Shown in pieces: positions 47,901 to 64,000 of a stretch of 64,000 nt of DNA. A program made the translations under genes and the position numbers. The stretch's first letter is position 1. Each line of letters begins with the position of its first letter. The stretch comes from Paralichthys olivaceus (taxonomy: Eukaryota; Chordata; Actinopteri; Pleuronectiformes; Paralichthyidae): contig NC_091112.1 of assembly GCF_024713975.1 (NCBI RefSeq), forward strand, positions 1,840,001-1,904,000, read 5' to 3'. The notes beneath the pieces were generated by a model. It was not told the origin of the DNA, did no database searches, and saw nothing but the letters and a program-made list of their open reading frames with translations.

Positions 47901-48586
47901 TTTGTTAACATGCGTCACATTTGTCAATCTTTTCATATAAAATGTGAGAGAGTTCTGTGGAGTACAGCTGCTACAAAGGTGTTCAACACCAGATACTGTA
48001 TTCTACTGGCATAACTTAAGCAAACGGTTCTTAAAATAAATATTTTCCAAAACAACAATGAAGGTTAACACTGGTTCAGCAGAATAAGACGAGAAGAAAT
48101 CAACCAATGTCGTAAACACATCAAATATAAAACAACAATTAAAAAAAAATATACATGATAAAGCCACACAGATTTAAAGATAGATTGATTGTGTGTGTTA
48201 TCTGCAACCATCCGTCACGACTTCAACTGAGATAACACTAAGTACTTATGTTGTCTTTAGAAATGTGTTTTAATGATTCTGTGGATTCTATTTCTACATT
48301 ATTGTTCAGTATTTTGACATTTATTTTTATACTGCTGGACACCCAAGTTTTAAATAAAGCGAAATAAAATAAAAACTAAAACACTTCAGGACTGACAAAT
48401 CCTCAACTCCTTCATGTAGTAAATATGAATTCTGATTGACACACATGATGTGCTGAAACTACACGGGGCGGTTATGGTTTAGTATTAGACCGTGTAACTC
48501 TTGTAGATTGGTAAATGGAGTTTTTGGATCGTTTGCATTTAACCCTCATGTTAAGATGCACTTAAGGTTTGGCAGCAAGGCAGCGT

Positions 48587-48676
<90 letters not shown>

Positions 48677-49133
48677 TAAGTATTTCGCTCCTCTGGCTTC
48701 AGTTACATTTGTTGCTTATTTCAGTTTGCAAATCTGATTATATGAATGAAAATCAATTAACAAGCCGGAGTTTTGAGATATAACACGTGGGAGGTGTTTT
48801 AATTAAAAAACCAGAGTCTGTAGAGGATGTTCTCAGTGGACACACTTTCAAATGTTTTGAAACAACAACTGTAACTGTAGCCAGAGGAGCACAATACTTT
48901 GGCCGAGATAAAGCCAACAATCAGCGACACAAAGGAAAATTAAGAGAGTGAAAGAGTTTGTCTTTTTCACGACACAGAAACATCACAAGAAGATGTTGAC
49001 GGAGGAAGAGACAGATTACGTGAGAGTTGTTAGGGCAGAGGAAGGAGGCCATGTTAGCAGACTCAGGCAAAGAGTCGAGGCAGACGATAAACGACAGTGG
49101 ATCTGCCTGGTCGCCATGTTTGGATGATTCTCT
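44991..49133. other. AT-rich intergenic region and flot1 3' UTR
   Basis: No gene is supported over about 4 kb. A LINE 3'-tail-like end on the minus strand is at 45110-45145 (ACTTTATTGATCCCAATGAA). A lone MITE end is at 47655-47668. The right end, just left of the flot1 stop codon, should be its 3' UTR. Open frames here are short and without motifs. Confidence 0.55.
48587..48672 (+). repeat. (CA)n microsatellite, ~43 units
   Basis: An uninterrupted AC/CA run. Confidence 0.98.
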
Positions 49134-52100
49134 TCAACCTGTGCGAGAGGTCGCCTGCAGAAAGGAGAGATCAGAGGGAAACAAAGACTTCATTAATGTT
49201 TAAAAACAGCCTACATTTTGGATCAACCACCACCAGGGGCTAGAAAACACAACTTAATGGAATTAGAATGTTGTAAAGGATAGTTTATTAAATCTATATA
49301 AACTTCAGCAGCGATGATATGTTGGGCTTGTGTGTTCGTTTGAGTTATTCTGACGTCTAGTGGCCAAACATTTGACTAACGCAGCTTTGATTTTCATTCT
49401 AGTGTCGTCCATGAGGCAGTTTTGATGAGACGTCGTGAATGTTTGTGCAGGAGATCGTTACCAGGGAGATGTTGACTCCCGTCAGTTTCTCCACCGTCTC
49501 AGGGAGGCGGGTCATGATGTCCAACACCTCTCCTGTCAGTTTGGCTGCGCCCACTTCTCCTCCACTGGACACCATGGTAACTCTGTTGGCCTCACTCAGA
49601 GGCTTGCTGATCTCTTCTGCCATCTGGTGGAAGACAACGAAAATGTTAAAACTCTTGTGCGGAAGAAACATGAAGAACAAAAAGAGGCTAAGGGAGTATG
49701 GAATACTCAGCGTACAAGTTGGACAGATAAATTAATGACATGAACCAAAATTGGCAGTTTTTTAAAACATATGCCACAAATGATTCAAACTACAAGCTCA
49801 CAGGCACAATATCATAATTATTTAGCTTTACCATCGTGACCATCGCCAATATTTTCGATGGGACATGGGTGGAGAAAGAACTCAATACAATTTGGTGCAG
49901 ATCTAGATCAGGAGGCGGATCCAGGAAGTTGTTGTAGGCTGTAAAAGATATCGTCTCTCACCAGAGGCAGTTTCTCCAGCAGCATGTCCACCATGGCTCC
50001 ATCCTTGTACTGCTGGAAGGCATCTGCCTTCTTTGCCATCTGCTCTGCCTCTGCACGACCTTTGGCCTCCACTGCAAACGCCTCAGCCTCACCTTTAATC
50101 TGAAGCAGACAAGAGGATGGGCTTCATTTTACTAGAAAACACAAAGCTTGTCAAAAGTCCGAATCCATCTGAGCAGATCAATGCCGAATATATAAAATTC
50201 TTTATGTGATTTCCATCTTACGCTATTAAAATCAAATGAACGGCCAGCTGAGTTGAGGTTCTGTGACTCACCCTGATGGATTCGGCCTCAGCTTCTGCCT
50301 CCATGATCAACTTAAGACTGGACAGAGAGAAAGAAATGCAGAGTCAGACAGAGAACCACAGATCCCGTCTCCACACCCCCCTGTCATAGTGAAAATAATT
50401 ATTATCATGCTTCCTACAACTGAGGAGAAAGTACTGAGAAACAAGCGAGGATGAACGTGAAACTCACCGCTGAGCCTCAGCCAGTTTCTCCAGACGGTAC
50501 CGCTCAGCCTCTGCAGGTTTCTTCACCTTGGCCTCCAGCTCCTTCTCCCTGCGAGAGATCTCCTGCTCCTGCAGCGTGATCTGCTGCGTCCTCTCGACAA
50601 CCTGCACCTGCATCTTCTCCTCCTCGATGCGCTGCTTCGTCTTTGCAACCTGGCAAAGGACGGATATGTTAAAGATAAGCAGAGGATGATGTAGTCGTAG
50701 AGTTCAAATTATTGTCGAGGTGCAACAATTTAAAAAATGCAAAATGCTGATAAACCCAGCTGACAATGTAGGATACATAAAAACCCAGACATTAGCTGAA
50801 AGAGTTCATTCATGACATTATCCAGATGTTATTTACTCTTGTGTACCTGCAGCTGATAGGCCATCTCAGACTCAGCCTTCTTAGTGTTGACCTCAATGTC
50901 ATAGGCGGCTTTCTTCAGCTCATAGTCCCTCTGGGACTTTGCCATCTCGATCTCGTTCTTGTACTGAGCAGAGACTTTCTCCTGCATTGCATGGGCTTCC
51001 TGCAGAGACAGAGAGAGGGAGACAGACGGAGAGGTACCTTTACTGTCCTCAACAAGCAAGATGACCTTAAAGACGGCCTCAGTCACATCCTCAACACAAA
51101 GAACACACAATATCCACGCTACCTGATGAAAGAGGTTTTGTTGCAATGAGAAACTGCAACAATATCTATTCAGGAGAATATCTCACCCTGATCACAGCGT
51201 CTCTCTTGTTCTGGGCCTCTCCGATGCGAGCGTCTTTCTGCACCTGGGCTGTGCGACCTTTTCCAAGTGAATGCAGGTAATGCTGCGTCCCAGAGGAGAA
51301 AAGAAACACATGTGTTCATTCATGGCCGACATTGAAACCTGCATTAGAGTGTCTCCTCCTGAAAACCATCTTTTTGAAGAAGGTGGATGAGTGAGAGACA
51401 GTACCTGGTCGTCGTGAACATCTTTGAGCGTGTAGCTGACCACGCTGATTCCCATGTTGACGAGGTCTGAGGACGCCACCTTGAAAACATGCTCGGAGAA
51501 CTTCTTTCTGTCTTTGTAGATCTCCTGTAAGGAGAAGATGTTTAGTGTGATGTGGGACTCAGGCAAACATTGTCCCAACAATCAGTCACACGCTGCTGGA
51601 ATCATTACATTTAATTAATGATCACTTCCACAACCGTTCACCGAGTCACCTCAACAGTCAGGTGGGCGATGATGGCCCGCTGGTGCCCCTCCAGCGTCTC
51701 CAAGGCGATATGAGCTATCTCCGGTTCTGACTTCCCCATGAACATCTGGCAGGCGGCCGCCAGCATCTGTTTATTCTGACCCTGGATCTTCATCTGCAGG
51801 AAACAGCATCTTGTTTACAATCAAGAACACAACACTGACGTCTTTTTGTATGTAAAGCCAAGTCATGTTGATCGCCCCCTGGTGGCTGGCTGCAGTGTAG
51901 GTTACAACCCCCGCCTCATCCATGTGAACAGATGGGACATGGATCAATCTAAAAAGTCAAAGTTCACATCAAAGGAATTTTTGAAGATTTGGAGCGATCG
52001 TGGAAACGTAATGATTGACAGCTGAGACGGATTTAATCACTACTGGACAGAGTCTGGCTCCAGATGATGTCATCGACGTAAGATGGCAGCGTTCTGAATA

Positions 52101-52871
52101 TTTTGGCTTCATTTCTGGACGGTGGGAGGAAGTAGAGATGTGACGTCCATCTTTCTTTGAAGCTCACTGACCTGGGCTATCCCTGTGACGGAGATGGGCA
52201 CTCCGTGGCGAGTGTAGACTTTATCGCTCTTCACATTCAGAGTCAGAGTGTTCAGGGAAATCCTGGAGATAGGGAAGGTAAAGATATTTAAAACATATTT
52301 ATTGATTGATTATAAATTGCTCTAATGGTTTAAAGTGTGGCCATCTCTGCTTTGTGTTTGTCTTGTTGAGTTTCCAGCACTGAGCGCAGGGCTGACGTCC
52401 AGTTACAACACAGACAAAGCTTTAAGTGTGGTGCCCGGAAGGGAACTACAAGTAATGTAGGAGGAGCAGCAGCACGAACATGATACCATTCAAATCTGTC
52501 CTGGATCAGGCTTTAACAGGGACACAGAGATAAAACTGCTCTTGAGTGGTGGATGCTGGTCAAATAAAAATAAAAAAAGCATGTTGAGACGTTAACCCAC
52601 CTCTGTATCTGCTGAATACACGGGAAGACGAACACTCGGCCTCCAGCAATCATCAGTGGAGGAGAACGACAGAAACCTGGGAGAGATCACGAGGATTTTA
52701 AATATGAAATATTTGTATATTAGGCAGATTTTGTCCACTTTGTACAAACCATGAAATGGATGGACATGACATCAACAGTGTTGTTTTTGATAAACAGACG
52801 TGTTCATGATTACAGTTCATCTCATTACCTGACACCACCATAGCCTCGTTGGGACCACAGGTGTAGAACAT
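49134..52871 (-). CDS. flot1: Flotillin-1 (reggie-2)
   Basis: Membrane-microdomain scaffold that forms hetero-oligomers with flotillin-2 on the inner plasma membrane and endosomes. Coding exons: 52871-52829, 52676-52601, 52262-52172, 51793-51650, 51524-51405, 51282-51187, 50999-50847, 50649-50468, 50317-50272, 50099-49962, 49623-49462, 49154-49134; 423 aa (human 427). It starts [15 protein letters not shown]. Cys34, the palmitoylated residue of mammalian flotillin-1, is present in VFPCIQQIQ. The SPFH/PHB domain runs to ~190 ([20 protein letters not shown]). A long EA-rich coiled coil follows (~190-360), and the end region is [19 protein letters not shown]. The short last exon reads ATSRTG. 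The ATG lies 21 bp after a TTTCAG acceptor, so a leader exon sits upstream (~53.36-53.45 kb). The gene is head to head with tubb5. Confidence 0.96.
49860..49935 (+). repeat. Dispersed repeat R2, fragment in flot1 intron 10
   Basis: ATTTGGTGCAGATCTAGATC and GGAGGCGGATCCAGGAAGTT match the middle of R2. Confidence 0.5.
51870..52165 (+). repeat. Dispersed repeat R1, longest copy, in flot1 intron 3
   Basis: TCGCCCCCTGGTGG (51872-51885) starts the copy. CCCCGCCTCATCCATG, GATGGGACATGGATC, AATGATTGACAGCTGAGAC, CATCGACGTAAGATGGCAGC and GGTGGGAGGAAGTAGAGATG then follow, ending with GTCCATCTTTCTT. It agrees with 12541-12870 in block order. Confidence 0.75.
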
Positions 52872-53499
52872 GTCTGCTGCTGCTTCTTCAGCCTGAAACC
52901 AACAGAACGCAGCAGGATGATGCTCAAATGCAAAAAACCTGCAAACACTCACATTTAATGAAGGAATTCTTTCTGGGCTCAGACTGATGGGCACCACATC
53001 TGGTCTCTCTCTCTCTTCTCTCCCCTCTTTTCCACCCCCCTCTCCTGTCTTCAAACACAAAGTAGGTTCAAATACACACAAGGGTCTACCACAAATATAG
53101 ATTCAATGTATTTTAATCGTATTTATGGTGAATAAAATCCAAAGTATAAAAATATCAATGAGTAGAAATCTTCTCTGACTCCATCATGAAATGGAGGGAG
53201 TGGTTCTGGAGCAGAGGAACATCCGCAATTAAAACCCTCGCAGAGAGAAAAGAGGAAATAACTATGGAGGAAAAACCTTTAAATCGGTGTCACGTTGCTG
53301 TGTGACCGCTGCTGCATGTGGTCAACACGTCAGCAAACAGAGAAGAAGAGTGAACCTCACCCGCTGGAGCAGAGCAGCTGCACAGATGCTTCCAGATGTT
53401 CGTCGGTGAATTCAATCTGAAGCTTGATCTGAAGATGAAGATGATGAAGATGATGATGATGTAAACACAACACCGGGCTGCAGCTCAGAGGATTATATG

Positions 53500-54450
53500 G
53501 AGCACGCACATCCCTCCAAAAGTGCGCCACCGCCATCTACAGGCGCGGGGAGGAAGTGTTGCTTTTAACACTAATGCTTTTTTTAGAAATAGAAGAAGAA
53601 GAAAACGTTTTATTTTTGAAAGTTGTTACCGGAAAGAGTTGTACGCTATTATTTTAACTTGATTAATACACTGCCCTCTGGTGGTCGCAGGGCGTCACTA
53701 CAACTAAACTGTTCAGACGCCAGTGTGAATGTGACGGCGGGTATTTCCGCCATCTAGCGGCCACAGACAGGAACTGCACAATTACTATCAAGCTAGATAC
53801 ACTGCAAAAATATAGTTCCGGTAATTGATTTCAAAATAAAACCCTTACGATTCGTATACGGAACCGGAAATGAAATCAGACACTCGGTGCTTTGGCGCCG
53901 TCCCGTGGACAAACCGTGAACTACAACAACACGAGAGGACTCCATCATGGCGGCCGCCGTCAGACTCTTGTCGAGGTTGACTCTGGTCACAGGCGCGTTT
54001 AGATTTTAACACTTTCTTCTGTTTTTAGACGAATACACAGAGAACGTGTGTCGATATCCTGTTTCCTGTTTGAACGATGTGTTTGAATCTTTTTGTTTCA
54101 ATGACTCCGGAGGTTCTGTTGTGGAACTTCGCTGCAGTTTGTTCAGTTTTAGTTTGTGAACTTTTGGTTTCAGGAAGTTAAACCTTCCTGATTCATTATC
54201 GTTCTATTTTATATTTCTCCTGTTTTCTCTTCTATTCGTTTCTACTGTTTTGTTTTATTCTGTTAATTGGCTCCAACGGGGTAGTCATGACAACACGCCT
54301 CTCCTCTTCCGGCCCCTGGATTGGAGACAGGGAAATCCCTCATGGGAAGACAAAATTCTTCCTGCCCGTTCAACCAATCAGCGCCGGCCCTGCAGCCACA
54401 GCAGCCAATCAGAAGCGCGGACGGTGCCATGTAATGTTTCTCCCCGCCTG
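53500..54450. promoter_or_regulatory. Divergent flot1 / tubb5 intergenic promoter region
   Basis: About 1 kb separates the leader of flot1 (-) from the tubb5 start (+). It holds three CTCF-like cores on the minus strand (53530-53543, 53671-53684, 53747-53760), several CCGGAA/TTCCGG ETS-type strings (53630-53880, 54308) and a YY1-like ATCATGGCGGC at 53944-53954. Upstream of tubb5 are CCAAT boxes at 54374-54378 and 54405-54409 and an inverted one at 54317. The spacing of about 30 bp fits NF-Y promoters. Confidence 0.5.
53947..54009 (+). other. Orphan start codon with mitochondrial-leader-like peptide
   Basis: An ATG in the good context ATCATGG opens a 20-codon frame reading MAAAVRLLSRLTLVTGA. 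It is rich in Arg, Leu and Ala with no acidic residue, so it resembles a mitochondrial presequence. The frame stops at 54007-54009. No convincing donor site or downstream exon is seen before tubb5 begins. It could be the remains of a lost gene's first exon, an upstream exon of an unseen transcript, or just a YY1 site. Confidence 0.25.
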
Positions 54451-54567
54451 CAGGGGTCGCTGCGGAGCGCGGGGCCCTCGGAGCGTCAGTCCGCCTGAAG
54501 AGCGTCTCGGTCCGGCTTCACTCCTCCGCCTCCTCCGCTTCACCTCCACCGACAACCAGCAGCCAAC

Positions 54568-60009
<5,442 letters not shown>

Positions 60010-60352
60010 AAACGACAGAAGAGGAAGTTCATAACCAAAAAGAAAAAAACAAACATTGAATGAAATGAAGAAGAACAGATTTGTACGAATAGTTAGAGAA
60101 TCTGGTTGATGGAGGAAAAATTATGTGACCAAATTAATTTGCCACAGTTTATTTGGTTAAATTACTGATTTGAAGGAAACATTGCTCTTAATTTAATCGA
60201 ATCTCTTCCATTAGAAACAGTGTTTTATATCAATTTGAACAATTGTTTTCCTTTTGGATTTTAGTTTTCTACAGTTAAAGTATTTAAATGGTGATGTCAT
60301 TTTGTGCTGAAGAGAGTTTTCTGGACTGTTCCCTGCAGTGTTGGTTGTTTGT

Positions 60353-60358
60353 AATAAA
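60353..60358 (+). terminator. Polyadenylation signal of tubb5
   Basis: AATAAA about 345 bp after the stop codon, followed by a GT-rich stretch (GTGTCTGTTC) expected downstream of a cleavage site. Confidence 0.7.
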
Positions 60359-60369
60359 AGTGTCTGTTC

Positions 60370-61640
60370 AGAGGAGGATGGTCTCATGATGTGTTTCTGA
60401 CCTCACAGCTGGAAATGATCCAAACGTCTTAAAGCCTCTGAACCCAGATGATCACGTTTCTAATCCTCCAAGTGAGACGTCCTCCTGAACACAGTGAGTT
60501 GCTCCATATGTTCAACAAAACTTAAACTAAGTGCAAAGTTAATTAGTTAATTAGAACCAAAACAATCATTAGAGATTTTTAAGAGCCAGGCACAGATCAG
60601 AAACCTTCACGTTAACAGATTCAATGTTGAAATTAAAACTCAAATATCAGCAGTGACACAACAATTCAAATGTTTATAAAACCATTTTTTTTTTCCTGAG
60701 TAAAATTTGGTTTCACTGTTAAATGAGGGAATCGTGGAAATATTAGGTCTCAATACTGTAAATACATAAAATACGTGGCTTTGTGGAACTGAACATTTAA
60801 TCTTTCATTTTCTTTTTTTCACTTTAGGTTTATGGACGTTTGCACTGGAACAAGGAGCAGTGTCACCACATTCTCCCCCTTACACTGGGAGTTCACTGAT
60901 TATTCATCACTCACATCATAAACTGATCGTCAGGGTCAGACATTTATCAAAATACAAATAACGCAAATCAAAACTACTGATAAATATGAAATATAAATGG
61001 TGGCGTCGGTTAAATTTGATCTTTTAGTTAAAATAAGAAATGTGAACTTACCTCTGATGAAATGTTTGTTAAAATATTGGTAAATCAAATGAGGATTATG
61101 ACTTTTTCTGACCTGGAGTGAAGTAAAACACGTTTTAAAAAACATTGAAAGTGTCACAACACTGTTCACATACAGTTAATTTAAAGATCATCTTCAACAA
61201 AATCAAAAGAGTTTCAGTTTTATATTCCTGGTGTTGGGGCATCCTTGTAAAATCCTTCTAAATAATACAAATCTAAATATACATATATAGACGCCCACAC
61301 ATCCACATCTTAGGGTCTGGAGATATAACCTGTCTAATGATTCCAGAAATCTGTTTGTATGTGACTCACGTCTCTGGAGAACATTAAGAAATCGCAGTAA
61401 CGCAATTCCAAGTTTTCATTTTTACAGTGTAGAAAGTGAACGTTGACGTGTTGGGTTTTTATAAATGAATGTTAAATGAAGCTGCTTTGCTGTTTCATTC
61501 CTTTTGTGTTTTGAATAAAGTCCCTGATACTCTCTTGGATTTCTGTCTCTTTGTGATTCAACGTGTAGAAAAGTTGAACACGTCTGTGAAAGTTCAAATT
61601 GCCCACTTGTAAAATAATATCACAAACCTAATTCAGGGTT
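60370..61640. other. AT-rich intergenic region between tubb5 and MHC class I
   Basis: No gene and no repeat that I can name. The minus-strand open frames are short and without motif. An AATAAA lies at 61514-61519, with no transcript assigned to it. Confidence 0.55.
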
Positions 61641-61670
61641 GACTTGTGACCCAGATCTGGTGACCAGAAC

Positions 61671-61750
61671 TTTACTTTCACTTCCGTTAATTACCTCAGA
61701 TTATTCACCTTGATTTAAGTGACGTAAGGCTGATCCTGAATTCTCATTGG
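61671..61750 (+). promoter_or_regulatory. MHC class I promoter: ISRE-like element and X2/Y-box pair
   Basis: An ISRE-like TTTACTTTCACTTCC lies at 61671-61685. A CRE-type X2 box TGACGTAA lies at 61720-61727, then an inverted CCAAT Y-box (ATTGG, 61746-61750) with 18 bp between them. This matches the spacing of the SXY module that NLRC5/CIITA enhanceosomes (RFX, CREB/ATF, NF-Y) use at MHC genes. The start codon is 137 bp downstream. The S and X1 boxes could not be assigned with confidence. Confidence 0.65.
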
Positions 61751-61886
61751 CTCAGATGATGTCCCCTCCTCTCTGTGTGTCCTCTCATCTCGTTTTTTTT
61801 GTCTCTGGAGCCACAGTCCGTCTCTCTGTGGACAGAAGACCTCATCTACCTTCAGTCCAGCAAAGAGAAATATAGCACCGCTCACA

Positions 61887-63675
61887 ATGCACACTTTACT
61901 TTTCCTGCTTCTACTGGCAGGAACACACAGCGCGACGGCAAGTGAGTTCTAGTTTCTACTTGATTATTTCACTGAGTTCTTCATGACGTGTCTCGTGTTT
62001 CATGTTGGTTTATAAAAAGTTGTGGAGAAATAACAGGTTCAGTCTGTTGATGTGAATCAAGACTGTTATTGATGTAAATACATATATTTGAACATCTGTT
62101 TAATGGTTGATGGTTCATTTCCCATCAAACACCTCAATTATTCATCTAAACTGGCTCAACTGACAAATAAGGCGACGACTCAGTTTCGGTTTTTATTGTG
62201 GTCAGTTGGTGGCGCTGTTTCCATAGATACAGAAAGTGCTGAGGACAAACAGCTTCCTGCTTTGTTGGTTCAATATTCAACCTCATTTAGGCATAAAGAC
62301 CGTGAGTAACATGACTGACATGACACATTACTAATGAATGATCTGTTATCAATGTGACCTCCTACTCCAATACCATCAACACAAATTATTACTAACACAC
62401 AACACAAATTCATCTAGAATGTAAATGATAGAAGTGAAAAGAAGCAGGGAGACAAAGACTCATGATGAGGCTGCCTCCATAATGAAGAAATGACAGATGT
62501 CTGTTCATACTTTCTAATGTGATCACATCTGCACTAAAGCCTGACTGCTTGATATGAGTCTGTCTCAGATATGAAGGTATCAGTGTTTGTGTTGGTCCAT
62601 ATGCACCAATTTCATTTGTGCACAATAAACAAAGAAGATGTGCATTTATCTTTACATTTTAAAACATGGATAAAAACATACATGTTTATTTTCTTCATTC
62701 AAGTTCTGTTTGGTAATATTTGTGTTTTCTTTGTATTATTATTACAGTTCTAGTTATTTATCATGAATCTAATGGTTTAACATTTAAACATAAAGTCTCA
62801 GTTACATGTCTTTGTCATAAGTATTTGACATTAACATCTTTGGAATCAGTGCCAAACATACATATTAAAAAATCTACATTCTATACATTTAAAACACAGT
62901 CAAGCCCTTCCTGTAACAACGTCACACTTTGATTTGTTAGCTGGGTCCAGTATAAATGTATATGTGTATATATGGAGGAATATATATATATATATATATT
63001 TATATATAGACTGAGAGAAACCACTAACAGCTCATATGTTGTGTTCAAAATGTTCATGATTTCACAATTTTAATTTTGAATATGATAATGAGGACTTTCA
63101 GAATAAATGTCTCATGTAGTAACTGGAAATTGAAGTAGTTTTCACTTCACATTAAATTCTCTGCAGTAGAAAATATTATTTTCTCATATTAAATCTTTGA
63201 GTCGTTAGATTGAATCCATGTTTAAGACGTAGAATTCAAAGTAAAGAGTGTCTGGACTCTGGAGCAGACGTTTTATCTCTCAATGTATTTTTGTGTTTGT
63301 TTACCACACAACAGAGATGCTGAAGTTGTGTTGAATGTGCTTCATGTCTTCTTGACTCTGAGTGCAGTGATTTATTAAACATTCTGAAAACTAAAGTCAC
63401 TTTAACTTTTCTTGCAGGGACTCACTCTCTGAAGTATTTCTTCACTGGGTCCTCTCAAGTCCCAAACTTTCCAGAGTTTGTGGCTGTTGGTTTCGTTGAT
63501 GAAGTTCAGATGACTCACTATGACAGCAACACAATGAAAGCAGAACCCAAACAGGACTGGATGTTGAAGACAGTTTCACAGTACTGGGAGATTCACACTC
63601 AGAAGTCTTTAGATGCACAGCAGAGATTCAAAGTTGAAATGGAAATCTTAAAGGAACGCTTCAACCACACTGAAG
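61887..63675 (+). CDS. MHC class I heavy chain, 5' part (leader and alpha-1)
   Basis: Exon 1 (61887-61941) encodes the signal peptide MHTLLFLLLLAGTHSATA. After a 1.5-kb intron, exon 2 (63418-63675) encodes the 86-residue alpha-1 domain. Both junctions are phase 1, as is usual for class I. Alpha-1 begins THSLKYFFTGSSQVPNFPEF and carries the peptide-terminus residues Tyr7 (KYFF) and Tyr59 (QYWE). It has Arg at the position equivalent to human Tyr84, typical of classical non-mammalian class I, and the conserved N-glycosylation site NHT at position 86. The sequence looks like the teleost U lineage. The gene runs off the right edge; alpha-2, alpha-3 and the membrane anchor are not in the window, so functionality cannot be judged. 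Confidence 0.92.
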
Positions 63676-64000
63676 GTTTGTTTACGTTTTACTCTCTAAT
63701 AATAACAACACACACAGACACACACACTCACATTTTCATTTATTTGATTTGATCTCAAATATTTACTAATTAATCAAACATGTGATCAATAGATTTAAAT
63801 TTTTTTAACAAGTAAAAATCTGAAATGTTTTGTGAAGTTTCTTAAATATTAGAGTTTGTTGCTTCTCTTACTTTCTGATGAATTAAATACAGTGACAGAC
63901 ATTTTCACTACTTTCTGATATTTGCTTGAGTTTAAACAAGTGATTGATTCATTAACAAAATCCAGAATCAACAACGAGCAGAATGATTAGTTTGAACCTG

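Overview
This window is vertebrate nuclear DNA, most likely from a ray-finned fish of the acanthomorph/percomorph type. Genes are compact, with short GT-AG introns. There are long CA/TG microsatellites and many copies of interspersed repeats I know from teleost genomes. The gene content is a teleost MHC class I neighbourhood. The species cannot be read from the sequence.

Layout, left to right: the C-terminal end of a Tc1/IS630-type DDE transposase (61-348, +); tapasin, tapbp (1737-5291, +, 8 coding exons, 439 aa); daxx (8035-13381, +, 10 coding exons, 729 aa); zbtb22 (22237-18758, -, 4 coding exons, about 762 aa); kifc1 (30134-24780, -, 16 coding exons, 629 aa); a ZNF384/ZNF362-family zinc-finger gene (42498-34902, -, 10 coding exons, 563 aa); flot1 (52871-49134, -, 12 coding exons, 423 aa); a beta-tubulin of the tubb5 type (54568-60009, +, 5 coding exons, 444 aa); and the first two exons of a classical-looking MHC class I heavy chain (from 61887, +), cut by the right edge. 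I joined the exons by hand. In every gene the predicted GT-AG junctions keep phase and the total length is within the usual range for the family.

How the genes relate: tapasin and the class I heavy chain belong to the same machine, the ER peptide-loading complex, and here they sit 60 kb apart. Both show interferon or class I regulatory signatures: a perfect ISRE about 105 bp before the tapbp ATG, and an ISRE-like element plus an X2/Y-box pair before the class I gene. The genes between them (daxx, zbtb22, kifc1, znf384-like, flot1, tubb5) have housekeeping or chromatin roles and are linked by ancient MHC synteny, not by function. Tapbp, zbtb22, daxx and kifc1 are also neighbours in the extended class II part of the human MHC, and flot1 and tubb are neighbours in the human class I part.

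Between and inside the genes lie repeat families. One acanthomorph-type repeat (about 300 bp, at least eight copies or fragments) carries a CTCF-like core in its left part in its longer copies. A second family has six copies. There is a piggyBac-like MITE with a perfect 15-bp TTAA-starting inverted repeat, and a pair of related elements of about 0.5 kb inside the zinc-finger gene. The 64 kb contain no CRISPR array, no bacterial-type operon, no retroviral element and no tRNA/rRNA gene that I could recognise. The most interesting signals are regulatory or evolutionary: three CTCF-like sites in the flot1/tubb5 divergent promoter, a GCTAACGTTAGC-type motif shared by four promoters, loss of the ERp57-binding cysteine in tapasin, near-identical duplicated finger exons in the zinc-finger gene, and an extra intron in the tubulin gene.
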